Assembly (NCBI GenBank): GCA_903837815.1
Contig: CAILWD010000111.1
Coordinates: 1-11,042, forward strand
Direction: 5' to 3'
Source of the DNA: an uncultured Chloroflexota bacterium
GTDB taxonomy: Bacteria > Chloroflexota > Anaerolineae > Anaerolineales > Villigracilaceae
Length of the DNA: 11,042 nucleotides
The translations under genes were made by a program, and so were the position numbers. The notes beneath the pieces were generated by a model that saw nothing but the letters and a program-made list of their open reading frames with translations, was not told where the DNA came from and made no database searches. Positions 1 to 7,006 of the stretch are shown here, piece by piece. Position 1 is the stretch's first letter, and each line of letters opens with the position of its first letter.

Positions 1-1360
1 CGAACTGCGCCATCAACACATCGTAGATGGTCGCCACCGTCACTTTGCCGTTTGCGGTTTCGATGGTTCGCACGGGGATATTGCGCTGGAAGGATTTTCC
101 TTCGCCGAACTCCGCAAACGAAACGGACAGTTGTTCCGTCGCCCCAAGGAAGGTCAGTCGCGGACGAATCTCGCTTCCATCCAGACCATCCTTCGGTTCC
201 AGATTCCACTGTCCCTTCTGTTTTTGCCAGCGGAATCCGAGACTGCCCTGCGGCATACGCGGCGCGTCACTGATTTCATCCCAGACTAAAAATTTCCACT
301 CGCCGTTTTCCACGTCGCGGGTGCGCTCCACTTGCGCGGCGCGAATCATCCGCCCAGGCACATGCTTCCCATCCACCTCATTGATTTCAACCAGGAAGGG
401 CGCGTCGGAATATCGTCGCAAGTAATCCAAAAAGAAAGGCGTCGGGTTTTGATAATGAAACTCGTTCATGATGACGTGATTGACCGCCATCCAGAACGCG
501 CCGTCCTGCCCCGCGTTGACGGGAACCCACCAGTCCGCGTACTTGGCGACCTGATTGAAGTCGGGTGCGAAGACCACCAACTTGGTCCCGTTGTGACGGG
601 CTTCGGCGGCGAAATGCACATCGGGCGTGCGCGTCATGCTCATGTTCGATCCGACCGAGGCGATGAACTTGGCGTTGTACCAATCGGCACTTTCCGCCAC
701 ATCGGTCTGCTCGCCCCATACTTCGGGACTGGCGGGCGGCAGGTCGCTGTACCAGTCGTAGAAGCTCATGCTCACGCCGCCCAACAACTGCATGAAGCGG
801 CTCCCGCCCGCATAACTCAGCATGGACATGGCGGGAATAGGAGAAAAGCCGATGATGCGATCGGGTCCGTATTTTTTGACGGTGTACATGGTGGAGGCGG
901 CGATGATCTCCAGAACCTCATCCCATTTTGCGCGGCGGAATCCGCCCTTGCCACGCGCCTGATGGAAGGACTTGCGGGCGGCTGGGTCTTCCATAATGCT
1001 TGCCCATGCCTCGACGGGGTCGCTGTGCTTCTTCTTTGCATTGCGCCACAAGTCCATCAGCACGCCGCGCATGTACGGATACTTGACTCGCACAGGGCTG
1101 TACTGATACCACGAGAAGGAAATGCCGCGCTGACATCCGCGCGGTTCATACGGCGGCAGACCAGACTCCAGGGTGGGATAATCCAGCGCCTGCAACTCCC
1201 AGGTGACGATTCCATCTTTGACGTAGATCATCCACGAACAACTGCCCGTGCAGTTGACGCCGTGCGTGCTTCGCACTACGCGGTCATGCTGCCAGCGATT
1301 CCGATAAAACTCCTCCCACTGGCGGGCTTGCGGATTGGCAATCTCTTCGATCCAACTCAT
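1..1360 (-). CDS. narG: Respiratory nitrate reductase alpha subunit NarG, N-terminal 453 residues (3' end beyond window)
   Basis: Catalytic subunit of the membrane-bound nitrate reductase complex (nitrate to nitrite at a Mo-bisMGD centre), type II DMSO reductase family. The frame stays open from ATG 1360-1358 to base 1, giving 453 residues of an enzyme usually about 1,200 long. The FS0 iron-sulfur ligand set is intact: H33, C37 and C41 in THGVNCTGSCSW, and C76 in EPRGCQRG. The Asp that binds molybdenum in E. coli NarG is D226 in ESADWYN. Further family blocks are DPVEAWAS (114-121), GFSPIPAMSM (171-180) and SFYDWYSDLPPASP (199-212). I see no twin-arginine signal, so the active site is probably cytoplasmic. 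An AAGGAG Shine-Dalgarno lies 5 bases before the ATG, and the start overlaps the cytochrome stop as ATGA, so translation is probably coupled. narH, narJ and narI should follow to the left. A nitrite oxidoreductase (NxrA) running the reverse reaction cannot be fully excluded from this part alone. Confidence 0.95.
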   Translation of the reverse strand, partial: MSWIEEIANPQARQWEEFYRNRWQHDRVVRSTHGVNCTGSCSWMIYVKDGIVTWELQALDYPTLESGLPPYEPRGCQRGISFSWYQYSPVRVKYPYMRGVLMDLWRNAKKKHSDPVEAWASIMEDPAARKSFHQARGKGGFRRAKWDEVLEIIAASTMYTVKKYGPDRIIGFSPIPAMSMLSYAGGSRFMQLLGGVSMSFYDWYSDLPPASPEVWGEQTDVAESADWYNAKFIASVGSNMSMTRTPDVHFAAEARHNGTKLVVFAPDFNQVAKYADWWVPVNAGQDGAFWMAVNHVIMNEFHYQNPTPFFLDYLRRYSDAPFLVEINEVDGKHVPGRMIRAAQVERTRDVENGEWKFLVWDEISDAPRMPQGSLGFRWQKQKGQWNLEPKDGLDGSEIRPRLTFLGATEQLSVSFAEFGEGKSFQRNIPVRTIETANGKVTVATIYDVLMAQF

Positions 1361-1917
1361 GGCAACTCCTTCTGTGCTTTATTGACCAACGCCCTGCGGA
1401 CACTGCGCAAGCGTCCACGATAGATGAAACCAAGCGCCCCAATCGCCGCGACGAATCCAGCAAGACTAATGCCGAGGACGAGCAACTCTTTGTCGGATTC
1501 TGGCTGCCCAGCAGAGGCTTCGAGGAAGACAACCAAATCGGCTTGCTCCTCCGCTGTCAGCGGGAAATCCGCATAAATTGGCAACATGACAGGCGAGAGG
1601 CTTGGTCCCGCGTTGGACAGGATTTCCAGAATTTCCGCCTGACTGCGGCGGGTGGAGACGTTGGTCAGGTCTGGTCCCATCGCCCCGCCGCCGAGCAACC
1701 CGTTCTCGCCGACGTTGTGACAGCCCATGCAGGGAGGTCCGCCGCTCTCGAAATGATGGTTTCCCATAAACAAAGCCCGCCCGTTTTCCACATCTCCAGC
1801 GGCAATCGTTTCGGCGGAAACGGGTTCGGCGGGCTTGCTTTCGGGCACAGACATGCACCCGACAAGCAGAAATGCAAAAATCAAAACGAAGAAAAATTTA
1901 CCGCTTCTGTGTATCAT
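1357..1917 (-). CDS. Monohaem class I cytochrome c lipoprotein with C-terminal membrane anchor, first gene of the nar operon
   Basis: 186-residue exported electron-transfer protein. The N-terminus has a short basic segment, a hydrophobic stretch (8-20) and a lipobox LVGC, so C21 should be lipidated. A Glu/Pro/Ala-rich spacer leads to one haem site, C63-M-G-C66-H67. The likely distal ligand is M111 in PVMLPIYADFPLT, followed by the usual closing helix (EEQADLVVFLE, 123-133). A second membrane segment spans about 145-166, followed by Arg/Lys-rich RGRLRSVRR, which puts the C-terminus in the cytoplasm. The protein is therefore held outside by a lipid and a helix. Its TGA overlaps the narG ATG. 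A cytochrome c gene just before the catalytic subunit is known from Thermus nar (narC) and Nitrobacter nxr operons, so this protein probably exchanges electrons with the NarGHI complex. AGGAG lies 12 bases before the ATG, a rather long spacing; I see no better in-frame start. Confidence 0.9.
   Translation of the reverse strand: MIHRSGKFFFVLIFAFLLVGCMSVPESKPAEPVSAETIAAGDVENGRALFMGNHHFESGGPPCMGCHNVGENGLLGGGAMGPDLTNVSTRRSQAEILEILSNAGPSLSPVMLPIYADFPLTAEEQADLVVFLEASAGQPESDKELLVLGISLAGFVAAIGALGFIYRGRLRSVRRALVNKAQKELP
1366..1371 (-). promoter_or_regulatory. Shine-Dalgarno of narG
   Basis: AAGGAG followed by TTGCC and then ATG, inside the 3' end of the cytochrome gene. It fixes the narG start at 1360. 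The same 11 bases, AAGGAGTTGCC, precede the PilZ gene start at 9221. Confidence 0.75.
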
Positions 1918-1943
1918 GGGTGTCGCAAACTCCTGATTATCTC

Positions 1944-2076
1944 GATGGTGTCACATTAAGACTGAAACCAAAGTTCCAAACCACAAAGGGACGAAGGGAC
2001 ACGAAGGAAAACCTTTTGCTCTCCTTTGTGACCCGTTGTGAACTTTGTGGTAAATATTTTGAAATGTGACATCATC
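1944..2076. repeat. Intergenic palindromic element: 72-bp imperfect inverted repeat (1980-2051) inside 14-bp inverted repeats
   Basis: The gap between the receiver-like gene and the cytochrome-narG operon is largely one symmetrical structure. The inner arms are 1980-2008 and 2022-2051. They are built from variants of CACAAAGG / GGACACGAAGG and their complements and can fold into a long imperfect hairpin. Outside them, GATGGTGTCACATT (1944-1957) is matched by the reverse complement of 2063-2076 at 13 of 14 positions. I see no clear target-site duplication. The inner unit resembles dispersed intergenic repeats I associate with environmental Chloroflexota. It could be a small non-autonomous mobile element, a transcript hairpin that separates the receiver gene from the nar operon, or regulator half-sites (TGTGAC) flanking the nar promoter region. 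Confidence 0.65.
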
Positions 2077-2078
2077 AA

Positions 2079-2441
2079 CTATGAAGGGTGTTGGGCAACG
2101 CAACTGCGGATCGTTTCCAGCAGGTCGGCGCCGCGGGCGGGTAGGGTGTGTGTCGAAAAGAGACGGAAGACGTTCTCGCTCAGCCCAGTACGAATCACGG
2201 ACAATTCTGGATACTGCTCTAAAATGGATTTGGTCAACTCCGTGGCGGATTCGCTTTGCAGGTCCTCGTCCGCAATCACAACCACCGAAGGTTTTGCCTC
2301 CGCCAAACGCTGGCAGATATCCTGGTCGCCCAAGTTCCACGGGCCCAACAGTTCCATCTCTTTTTCGCCGCGCAGAACCATCTCCATGCTTTCGCCGAAG
2401 AGATGATGGGAACTGATCAACAGGATACGTGGTTTTGACAT
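2079..2441 (-). CDS. Stand-alone degenerate receiver (pseudo-receiver) protein
   Basis: About 120 residues with the fold pattern of a response-regulator receiver and no output domain. The first strand and helix (KPRILLISSHHLFGESM) align with the neighbouring regulator's ARVLLVDDHALFREGL, but the acidic pair DD is SS. At the phosphoacceptor strand, PSVVVIADEDL aligns with PDLILMDVQMP so that the Asp position holds Ala, although Asp occurs one residue later. The conserved C-terminal Lys is absent (ARGADLLETI). It should not be phosphorylated normally and may act as a binding or decoy module. It lies between the NarX/NarL-like genes and the nar operon on the same strand, so a role in nitrate control is plausible but inferred. 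I chose ATG 2441 because it sits just before the first strand; an in-frame ATG at 2486 adds 15 residues. Neither start has a well-placed Shine-Dalgarno. Confidence 0.7.
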   Translation of the reverse strand: MSKPRILLISSHHLFGESMEMVLRGEKEMELLGPWNLGDQDICQRLAEAKPSVVVIADEDLQSESATELTKSILEQYPELSVIRTGLSENVFRLFSTHTLPARGADLLETIRSCVAQHPS

Positions 2442-2511
2442 GAGCGTATGTGACAAAGAATACTTGGAATGGCGCTGTAATCCCATCCTCCCCCATCCTG
2501 CTTGTGGAATG

Positions 2512-2542
2512 AAAAAAGAGTGATTTGGAAATCACTCTTTTT
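2512..2542 (-). terminator. Rho-independent terminator after the response-regulator gene
   Basis: GAGTGATTT (2518-2526) and AAATCACTC (2529-2537) form a perfect stem, flanked by six A on one side and five T on the other. Read on the minus strand it ends in TTTTTT, 25 bases after the regulator stop. The run of A/T on both sides makes it potentially bidirectional. It separates the kinase-regulator pair from the receiver-like gene, which then needs its own promoter or read-through. Confidence 0.85.
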
Positions 2543-2566
2543 CGAAAAGAATTAGTTCTTTTTGGT

Positions 2567-3217
2567 TTACAAAATGCCTTTTGCCTGAGCCGCCTTTGTC
2601 GCCTCGCGCCGCGTCCGCACATGCAGTTTCGAGAGGATATTTCGGACATGGGTCTTGACCGTATTTAGGCTGATGTTCAGCGTGACGGCAATCTCCTTGT
2701 CGGTTGCGCCCCTGGCTGCCTCCACCAAAACCTGATGCTCCCTTTCGGTCAATCCGCCATCGCCTTCCGTCTCTTGAACGCCGCCTTTGCTCAGCCGCCG
2801 AAATTCCGAGAGAACGCGTCCCGCCAAACTCGGAGATAATGCGGCTTCCCCGCGCAACGCGCCGCGCAGCATTTCCAGCATGGACTGGGAGCGGATTTCC
2901 TTCAACAGGTATCCCTGTGCGCCGTTCTTGAGCGCCCCGAAGAGTTTTTCATCGTCATCGCGGACGGTCAACATGATGATGACCGCTTCTGGCAGGAGTT
3001 GTTTGATCTGCCGCGCCGCCTCCAGACCGTCCATGCCGGGCATTTGTACATCCATGAGAATCAAATCGGGCTTTAATTCCTGCGCCTTGACAAAGGCTTC
3101 CAAGCCGTCATTGGCTTCGCCCACCACTTGCATGTCGGACTGGGAGCCGATAATTCCCGCCAGCCCCTCACGAAAAAGAGCGTGATCATCAACCAACAAT
3201 ACGCGAGCTTTTTCCAT
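2567..3217 (-). CDS. NarL/FixJ-family response regulator (receiver plus LuxR-type HTH)
   Basis: 216 residues, the normal length for the family. The receiver (4-120) is complete: acidic pair D10-D11, phosphoacceptor D56 in LILMDVQMPGMDG, T84 and K106. A linker (about 121-152) leads to the LuxR-type DNA-binding domain at 155-212, with LTEREHQVL and the recognition-helix region NISLNTVKTHVRNILSKLHV. The protein should bind DNA as a dimer after phosphorylation by the kinase encoded just upstream; its ATG starts 1 base after the kinase TAG, which implies coupled translation. With a NarX-like kinase and the nar operon downstream, the natural target is nitrate or nitrite respiration genes. Functionally it would be NarL-like, but NarL-family regulators are numerous, so I give no symbol. 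I could not pick out convincing NarL heptamers in the nar upstream region by eye. Confidence 0.92.
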   Translation of the reverse strand: MEKARVLLVDDHALFREGLAGIIGSQSDMQVVGEANDGLEAFVKAQELKPDLILMDVQMPGMDGLEAARQIKQLLPEAVIIMLTVRDDDEKLFGALKNGAQGYLLKEIRSQSMLEMLRGALRGEAALSPSLAGRVLSEFRRLSKGGVQETEGDGGLTEREHQVLVEAARGATDKEIAVTLNISLNTVKTHVRNILSKLHVRTRREATKAAQAKGIL

Positions 3218-3218
3218 C

Positions 3219-5132
3219 CTAGATTCCTGTCTCCAAATTCCATATCAACGTGACGGAAGTCCCGCGCCCCGGCGCAGATTGAAGTTCGAGTCTTCCTCCA
3301 ATGTGCTTCGCGCGCGCCTGCATGATTTGCAGACCGAAATGTCCGCCTGGCGCGGGTTGGGATGTGTCGAATCCCTGACCGTCATCTTCGACCTTCACGA
3401 AATATTCTCCGTCATTTTGACCCACCTGCACGCTGACTTGCCTCGCGTTGGCGTGTCGTGCGGCGTTGACCAGAGCTTCCCGCATGATATTGTTTACCTG
3501 TTCCTCGACCTGTGGCGAGCATACGGGAAGAGATTTTGCGTCCAGTTGCCAGTCTGATTTCAAGCCATACGTCGTCGCCACTTCATCCAATGTTTCGCGC
3601 AGACGGGCGCACAAGTCCTTATTCGCGGGCATCTCGTCCATCAAGTTGTTGATTGCGCGGCGGACATCGCTAGTGGCTTTGCCAATCGTTTCCCGCGTCT
3701 TGTGCAGGCGTTCGAGCGCCGCCCCTTCCTGTCCATCGGAGAGGAATCCCACCACCTGGTCGGTCATCAGTCCGAGGTAACTGAGGGTCTGTCCCAGCCC
3801 ATCGTGCATTTCGGCGGCAACACGGCGGCGCTCTTCCAAAGTCGCTACACGTTCCGCCTGTGCAAAAAGGCGGGCATTTTCCAGTGCAATGGCGGCGACG
3901 TTTGCCAGCTTGGTCAGCATGTCCGCCGATTCAGTTGCAAAGCGATTTTCCGCAGGACTGCCCACGCACAAAGCGCCAACAACGCGGTTCCCAATTCGCA
4001 GCGGCGCAGCCAGATGGCTGGCGCGATATTCCGCCGATAACATGCGGCATCCGCTTTGGCAGGCTCCCACCCCGCAGATGAGGGCTTGACTGCCTGTCAG
4101 AACGGTATCTGCAAATTCATCGTCGGCAAGCATCACATCGCCAATGACCGCATGCTTCGGACCGCTGACCGACTGGAGTTTCAACCAATGCTGGTCTGTA
4201 TCCACCAGACAGAGCGAAGCCACGTCGCCATCCAGCAGGCTGCGCGCCTTTTCCGTGACCGAGTTCAACACCTGCTGGATGTCGAGCCGCGAAGAGATTT
4301 CACTACTGATCTGGTTGAGCATTTCAAGTTCATGCGTGCGCTGGGCGACACGCTGTTCGAGGGTCGTATTCCATTGGATGAGTTCTTCGCGGGCGGAATG
4401 GAGACGGGAGCGCATCTCATCGAACGCCTGTGACAACGCCCGCATCTCCAGCGGACCCTCGACCTGAATCTGCGCCTCAAGCCGATTCTCCCCGAGTCTT
4501 TTTGCCGCCAAGCCCAAATCCCGCAGCGGTTTGAGCAGTGAACGGCGCGTAATCCATGCGCCTACTGCCAGCAAAGCCAGAGCGCACGCTAAAAACGTAA
4601 GTTGAATGGAGCGCAGGCGTTTCACTTTGGCAGTCGAGGCTGCCTCATATAATCGCACCACCACATCGGCTTTCTGAACCAAGGCGTCGGATTGTTGTTC
4701 AAGTTTCGGTTGTAGCAAAACAAGATCGCTTGAAGCAGTCATCGCCTCCAGCGTGGAACTGTATTCGTCCCAGACAGATTCCACTTCGCTCAACGCCTCA
4801 AGAATCTGCGCGTCTCGTGTGGCTGGCAGGTTGACGACACGATCCGTCAGGTATGGCGCGGTTCCCCCATATTTCAGCGCGGATAAGGTCTGGCGAAAGG
4901 TCTGTTCAGATTCCTGCAAGACAACTGTTGAGGAATCGTCCCCGTCCTGCAATTGGATCGCCAGTCGGGTCATTTGCTGCGCCAACATGCGCTGACGTCC
5001 CGATAAATTAATAACCAGCGCGTCCTGTTGTTGTGCCTGCAAACCCCAATAGGTGAAACCAACAGAAACAATCACCAGCAAAACGAATGCCGCAAACAGG
5101 ATGGCGAGTTGAACTTGAAGACGTTGAATCAT
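3219..5132 (-). CDS. NarX-like sensor histidine kinase (P-box periplasmic sensor, HAMP, GAF with cysteine cluster, HisKA_3)
   Basis: 637-residue membrane kinase. Order: TM1 (about 8-29); periplasmic helical sensor (30-174); TM2 (175-194); HAMP (195-247); coiled coil (248-275); GAF (about 280-420); dimerisation/phosphotransfer domain with H443 in EMHDGLGQ; HATPase with N556 in REALVNAARHA, DDGQGF (583-588) and GGHFGLQIM (596-604). The stretch DALVINLSGRQRM (37-49) matches the nitrate-binding P-box of NarX/NarQ and PilJ-type sensors; R48 corresponds to the nitrate-contacting Arg of E. coli NarX. The GAF domain holds C353, C358 and C362 (CGVGACQSGC), plus C308 and C389; E. coli NarX also has a cysteine cluster in its central region. 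It should sense nitrate or nitrite outside the cell and phosphorylate the response regulator encoded downstream. The start has no strong Shine-Dalgarno, but the first hydrophobic segment fits it. Confidence 0.93.
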   Translation of the reverse strand: MIQRLQVQLAILFAAFVLLVIVSVGFTYWGLQAQQQDALVINLSGRQRMLAQQMTRLAIQLQDGDDSSTVVLQESEQTFRQTLSALKYGGTAPYLTDRVVNLPATRDAQILEALSEVESVWDEYSSTLEAMTASSDLVLLQPKLEQQSDALVQKADVVVRLYEAASTAKVKRLRSIQLTFLACALALLAVGAWITRRSLLKPLRDLGLAAKRLGENRLEAQIQVEGPLEMRALSQAFDEMRSRLHSAREELIQWNTTLEQRVAQRTHELEMLNQISSEISSRLDIQQVLNSVTEKARSLLDGDVASLCLVDTDQHWLKLQSVSGPKHAVIGDVMLADDEFADTVLTGSQALICGVGACQSGCRMLSAEYRASHLAAPLRIGNRVVGALCVGSPAENRFATESADMLTKLANVAAIALENARLFAQAERVATLEERRRVAAEMHDGLGQTLSYLGLMTDQVVGFLSDGQEGAALERLHKTRETIGKATSDVRRAINNLMDEMPANKDLCARLRETLDEVATTYGLKSDWQLDAKSLPVCSPQVEEQVNNIMREALVNAARHANARQVSVQVGQNDGEYFVKVEDDGQGFDTSQPAPGGHFGLQIMQARAKHIGGRLELQSAPGRGTSVTLIWNLETGI

Positions 5133-5187
5133 CGAAAGAAAGAAAAAGTAGCGTTTTGGATGATGTTTTTATTGGACACCGCCTTTT

Positions 5188-5196
5188 ATTATAACA
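5188..5196 (-). promoter_or_regulatory. Extended -10 promoter for the kinase-regulator operon
   Basis: On the minus strand the sequence TGTTATAAT gives a perfect TATAAT preceded by the TGn extension, with no good -35 box. Transcription would start near 5181, about 48 bases before the kinase ATG. Motif match only. Confidence 0.55.
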
Positions 5197-5197
5197 T

Positions 5198-5226
5198 TTG
5201 ACTTGAACGGTATTTCCCGCTTCAAT
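5198..5226 (+). promoter_or_regulatory. Possible promoter for the DinB-like gene
   Basis: TTGACT (5198-5203) is followed after 17 bases by TTCAAT (5221-5226), a fair -35 and a weak -10. It lies back-to-back with the kinase promoter in the divergent 196-base gap and would give a leader of about 95 bases. The rest of that gap holds nothing else I can name. Confidence 0.3.
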
Positions 5227-5328
5227 TGGGCGCTTGCTCAGAATGGATTGTTCGGGTAATCTTGGCGGCAGTCTTGGACATGGTTCGGGCTGTTTTGCAA
5301 AATACGAAAAAGTAAAGACGGAGAAATC

Positions 5329-5799
5329 ATGAGCGAAACTTTGGAACTTGCAGAGAAATTGAAGACCGAAGGCGATAAATTTGTCGGTATCTTTTCCGCG
5401 CTGACCGACGACCAGTGGCGGGCAGAGGTTTACACCGAAGGCGAGGTGTGGACAGTCCGCAATGTGCTTTCGCATTTTGTCACCTCTGAGCGCGGACTGG
5501 TCAAGTTGTTCGAGTCCATCTGTCAGGGCGGAGCGGGCGCGACGGACGATTTCTCGATTGACCGTTATAATACCGAACAGCAGGAGAAGTCCAAAGACCT
5601 GATTCCCGCTGAATTGCTCGAACAATATAAAGCCGTGCGCGGTAACTCGGTGAGTTGGGTTTCGAGTTTGAAAGACGAAGAACTCGAAATTAAAGGGCGT
5701 CACCCCTTCCTCGGCGAAACCGTTTTGCGCGAGATGATAAAAATGCTCTACCTCCATAACCAGATTCATTATCGTGATTTGAAGAAGGCGATAAGGTAG
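5329..5799 (+). CDS. DinB-like four-helix metal-binding protein
   Basis: 156 residues, all predicted helical, matching the DinB/YfiT-like superfamily. The family's three metal-binding histidines are recognisable: H49 in WTVRNVLSHF near the end of helix 2, and H143 and H147 in YLHNQIHYRDL near the C-terminus. WTVRNVLSHFVTSERG is the typical DinB-superfamily signature. Members are damage-inducible proteins or metal-dependent thiol transferases (bacillithiol or mycothiol type), but most, including this one, have no known substrate. GGAG lies 5 bases before the ATG, supporting the start. It leads the plus-strand cluster and is separated from the next gene by a 76-base gap with a heptamer repeat, so it may or may not share its transcript. 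Confidence 0.8.
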   Translation: MSETLELAEKLKTEGDKFVGIFSALTDDQWRAEVYTEGEVWTVRNVLSHFVTSERGLVKLFESICQGGAGATDDFSIDRYNTEQQEKSKDLIPAELLEQYKAVRGNSVSWVSSLKDEELEIKGRHPFLGETVLREMIKMLYLHNQIHYRDLKKAIR

Positions 5800-5813
5800 G
5801 CAGGTCGACACGG

Positions 5814-5848
5814 AACTCATAACTCGTAACTTGTAATTTGTAACTCAT
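5814..5848. repeat. Five tandem 7-bp repeats (AACTCAT / AACTCGT / AACTTGT / AATTTGT / AACTCAT)
   Basis: Five consecutive degenerate heptamers fill 35 of the 76 bases between the DinB-like and aminotransferase genes. Differences are mostly C/T and A/G transitions. The pattern resembles the short tandemly repeated heptamers (STRR) described in heterocystous cyanobacteria. A similar three-copy run precedes moeA at 7863. Confidence 0.8.
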
Positions 5849-5875
5849 TTCATCCTTCAAAACTCATCCTTTCCC

Positions 5876-6985
5876 ATGACCCTCTCACCTTTTAAACTCG
5901 AACGCTACTTTGCCAAATACGAATTCAACACTGAATTCCTGCTGTGTTCTTCCGACTGCGAAGCCATGTCCATTGCCGATTTGCTTGCGCTTGAATCAGG
6001 TTCGGCAGAAAAATTCCAGTCCACCTGGCTGGGATACACCGAATCGCAGGGAAGTCCCGCCTTGCGCAAGGAAATTTGTGGACTGTATTCCACCATCCAA
6101 CCCGAAGATGTCCTTGTCCACACGGGCGCGGAAGAGGCGATTTATCTCTTCATGCGCGCCATGTTCAAAGAGAATGACCACGTCATTGTCCACGCGCCGC
6201 ATTACCAGTCGCTGAGCGAAGTGGCAAAGGGGATTGGCTGTCAGGTCAGTCCGTGGCTGGCGCGGGAGGAACACGGCTGGGCGCTGGACTTGGACGAACT
6301 GCGCCACCTCATGCGCCCGTCCACGAAAGCGATTGTGGTTAATACGCCGCACAACCCGACGGGCTGGCTCATGTCCCGCGCCGACTTCGACGAACTGCAC
6401 AAAATTGCACAGGAGAAAAATCTTCTGCTTTTCTGCGACGAGGTTTACCGCGAGTCGGAATACAACCCCGCTGACCGTCTCCCCGCTGGCTGTGACTACG
6501 GCGAGCACGCGGTTTCTTTGGGAGTCACTTCAAAAACGTACGGGCTGGCTGGCTTGCGTATCGGCTGGATTGCCACCAAGAACAAGGATGTTTACCGCAA
6601 GATGGCGTTGCTCAAAGACTACACCACCATCTGCAACTCCGCGCCGAGCGAGTTTCTCGCGGAAGTGGCGCTCCGCAACCGCCAGAAACTGATTGACCGC
6701 AACCTCGCCATCATTCAGCATAACCTGACCGTGGTTGACAACCTCTTTGCACGTTACTCCTCACTCTTTTCTTGGATTCGCCCCAAAGCTGGCTCGATGG
6801 GATTCCCGAAACTACTCAACGGCGACATCGAAAGATTCTGCGACGATTTGGTTAAGAAGTCGGGCGTTTTGCTTCTGCCTGGCACCATGTATGACGACTC
6901 CCGCAATCACTTCCGCATAGGGCTGGGTAGAAAGAATCTGCCGCAAGCGGTGGAACGGCTGGAAGGGTATTTGAAGAAAAAATAA
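5876..6985 (+). CDS. Pyridoxal-phosphate aminotransferase, class I/II (fold type I), substrate unknown
   Basis: 369 residues, slightly shorter than the usual 380-400. PLP-site residues are all present: GAEEAI (84-89, phosphate side), N160 in NTPHNPTG, D188 in LFCDEVY (pairs with the pyridine nitrogen), the Schiff-base lysine K220 in SKTYGLAGLRIGW, R228, and the C-terminal carboxylate-binding R347 in HFRIGLG. It should be an active cytosolic aminotransferase or a related PLP enzyme. The N-terminal part (EFNTEFLLCSSDCEAMSI) is unlike aspartate or histidinol-phosphate aminotransferases and nearer to the group that includes capreomycidine-synthase-like enzymes, a resemblance I cannot test here. 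The start has no Shine-Dalgarno; TCATCCTT occurs twice just upstream. The next gene begins 21 bases after its stop, so the two are probably co-transcribed. The neighbours do not reveal the substrate. Confidence 0.88.
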   Translation: MTLSPFKLERYFAKYEFNTEFLLCSSDCEAMSIADLLALESGSAEKFQSTWLGYTESQGSPALRKEICGLYSTIQPEDVLVHTGAEEAIYLFMRAMFKENDHVIVHAPHYQSLSEVAKGIGCQVSPWLAREEHGWALDLDELRHLMRPSTKAIVVNTPHNPTGWLMSRADFDELHKIAQEKNLLLFCDEVYRESEYNPADRLPAGCDYGEHAVSLGVTSKTYGLAGLRIGWIATKNKDVYRKMALLKDYTTICNSAPSEFLAEVALRNRQKLIDRNLAIIQHNLTVVDNLFARYSSLFSWIRPKAGSMGFPKLLNGDIERFCDDLVKKSGVLLLPGTMYDDSRNHFRIGLGRKNLPQAVERLEGYLKKK

Positions 6986-7006
6986 TGGCAAGATTTTTCA
7001 TCCTTC

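Noticed and set aside
1..1360. Nitrite oxidoreductase NxrA instead of NarG
   Set aside because: Kept only as an alternative: the visible part matches NarG motifs closely and a NarX/NarL-like pair sits alongside, but the two families cannot be fully separated without the rest of the gene and a tree.
332..1423. Long plus-strand open frame of 363 codons
   Set aside because: It is antisense to narG, whose frame shows clear FS0 and molybdenum-ligand motifs; the translation has no recognisable domain and is rich in His/Arg/Gly as GC-rich shadows are.
1944..2076. TGTGAC/GTCACA copies as a CRP or FNR site
   Set aside because: The half-sites are about 100 bases apart rather than in a 16-22 bp dyad, and no TTGAT-N4-ATCAA is seen.
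1951..2649. Minus-strand open frame of 232 codons
   Set aside because: It runs through the end of the regulator gene, the terminator, the receiver-like gene and the palindromic gap; composition and context mark it as a shadow.
5008..5820. Minus-strand open frame of 270 codons covering the DinB-like gene and the kinase start
   Set aside because: No domain, it spans the divergent promoter region and overlaps two supported genes on both sides.
5814..5848. Short repeats as a possible CRISPR array
   Set aside because: Units are 7 bp without spacers and no cas genes are present.
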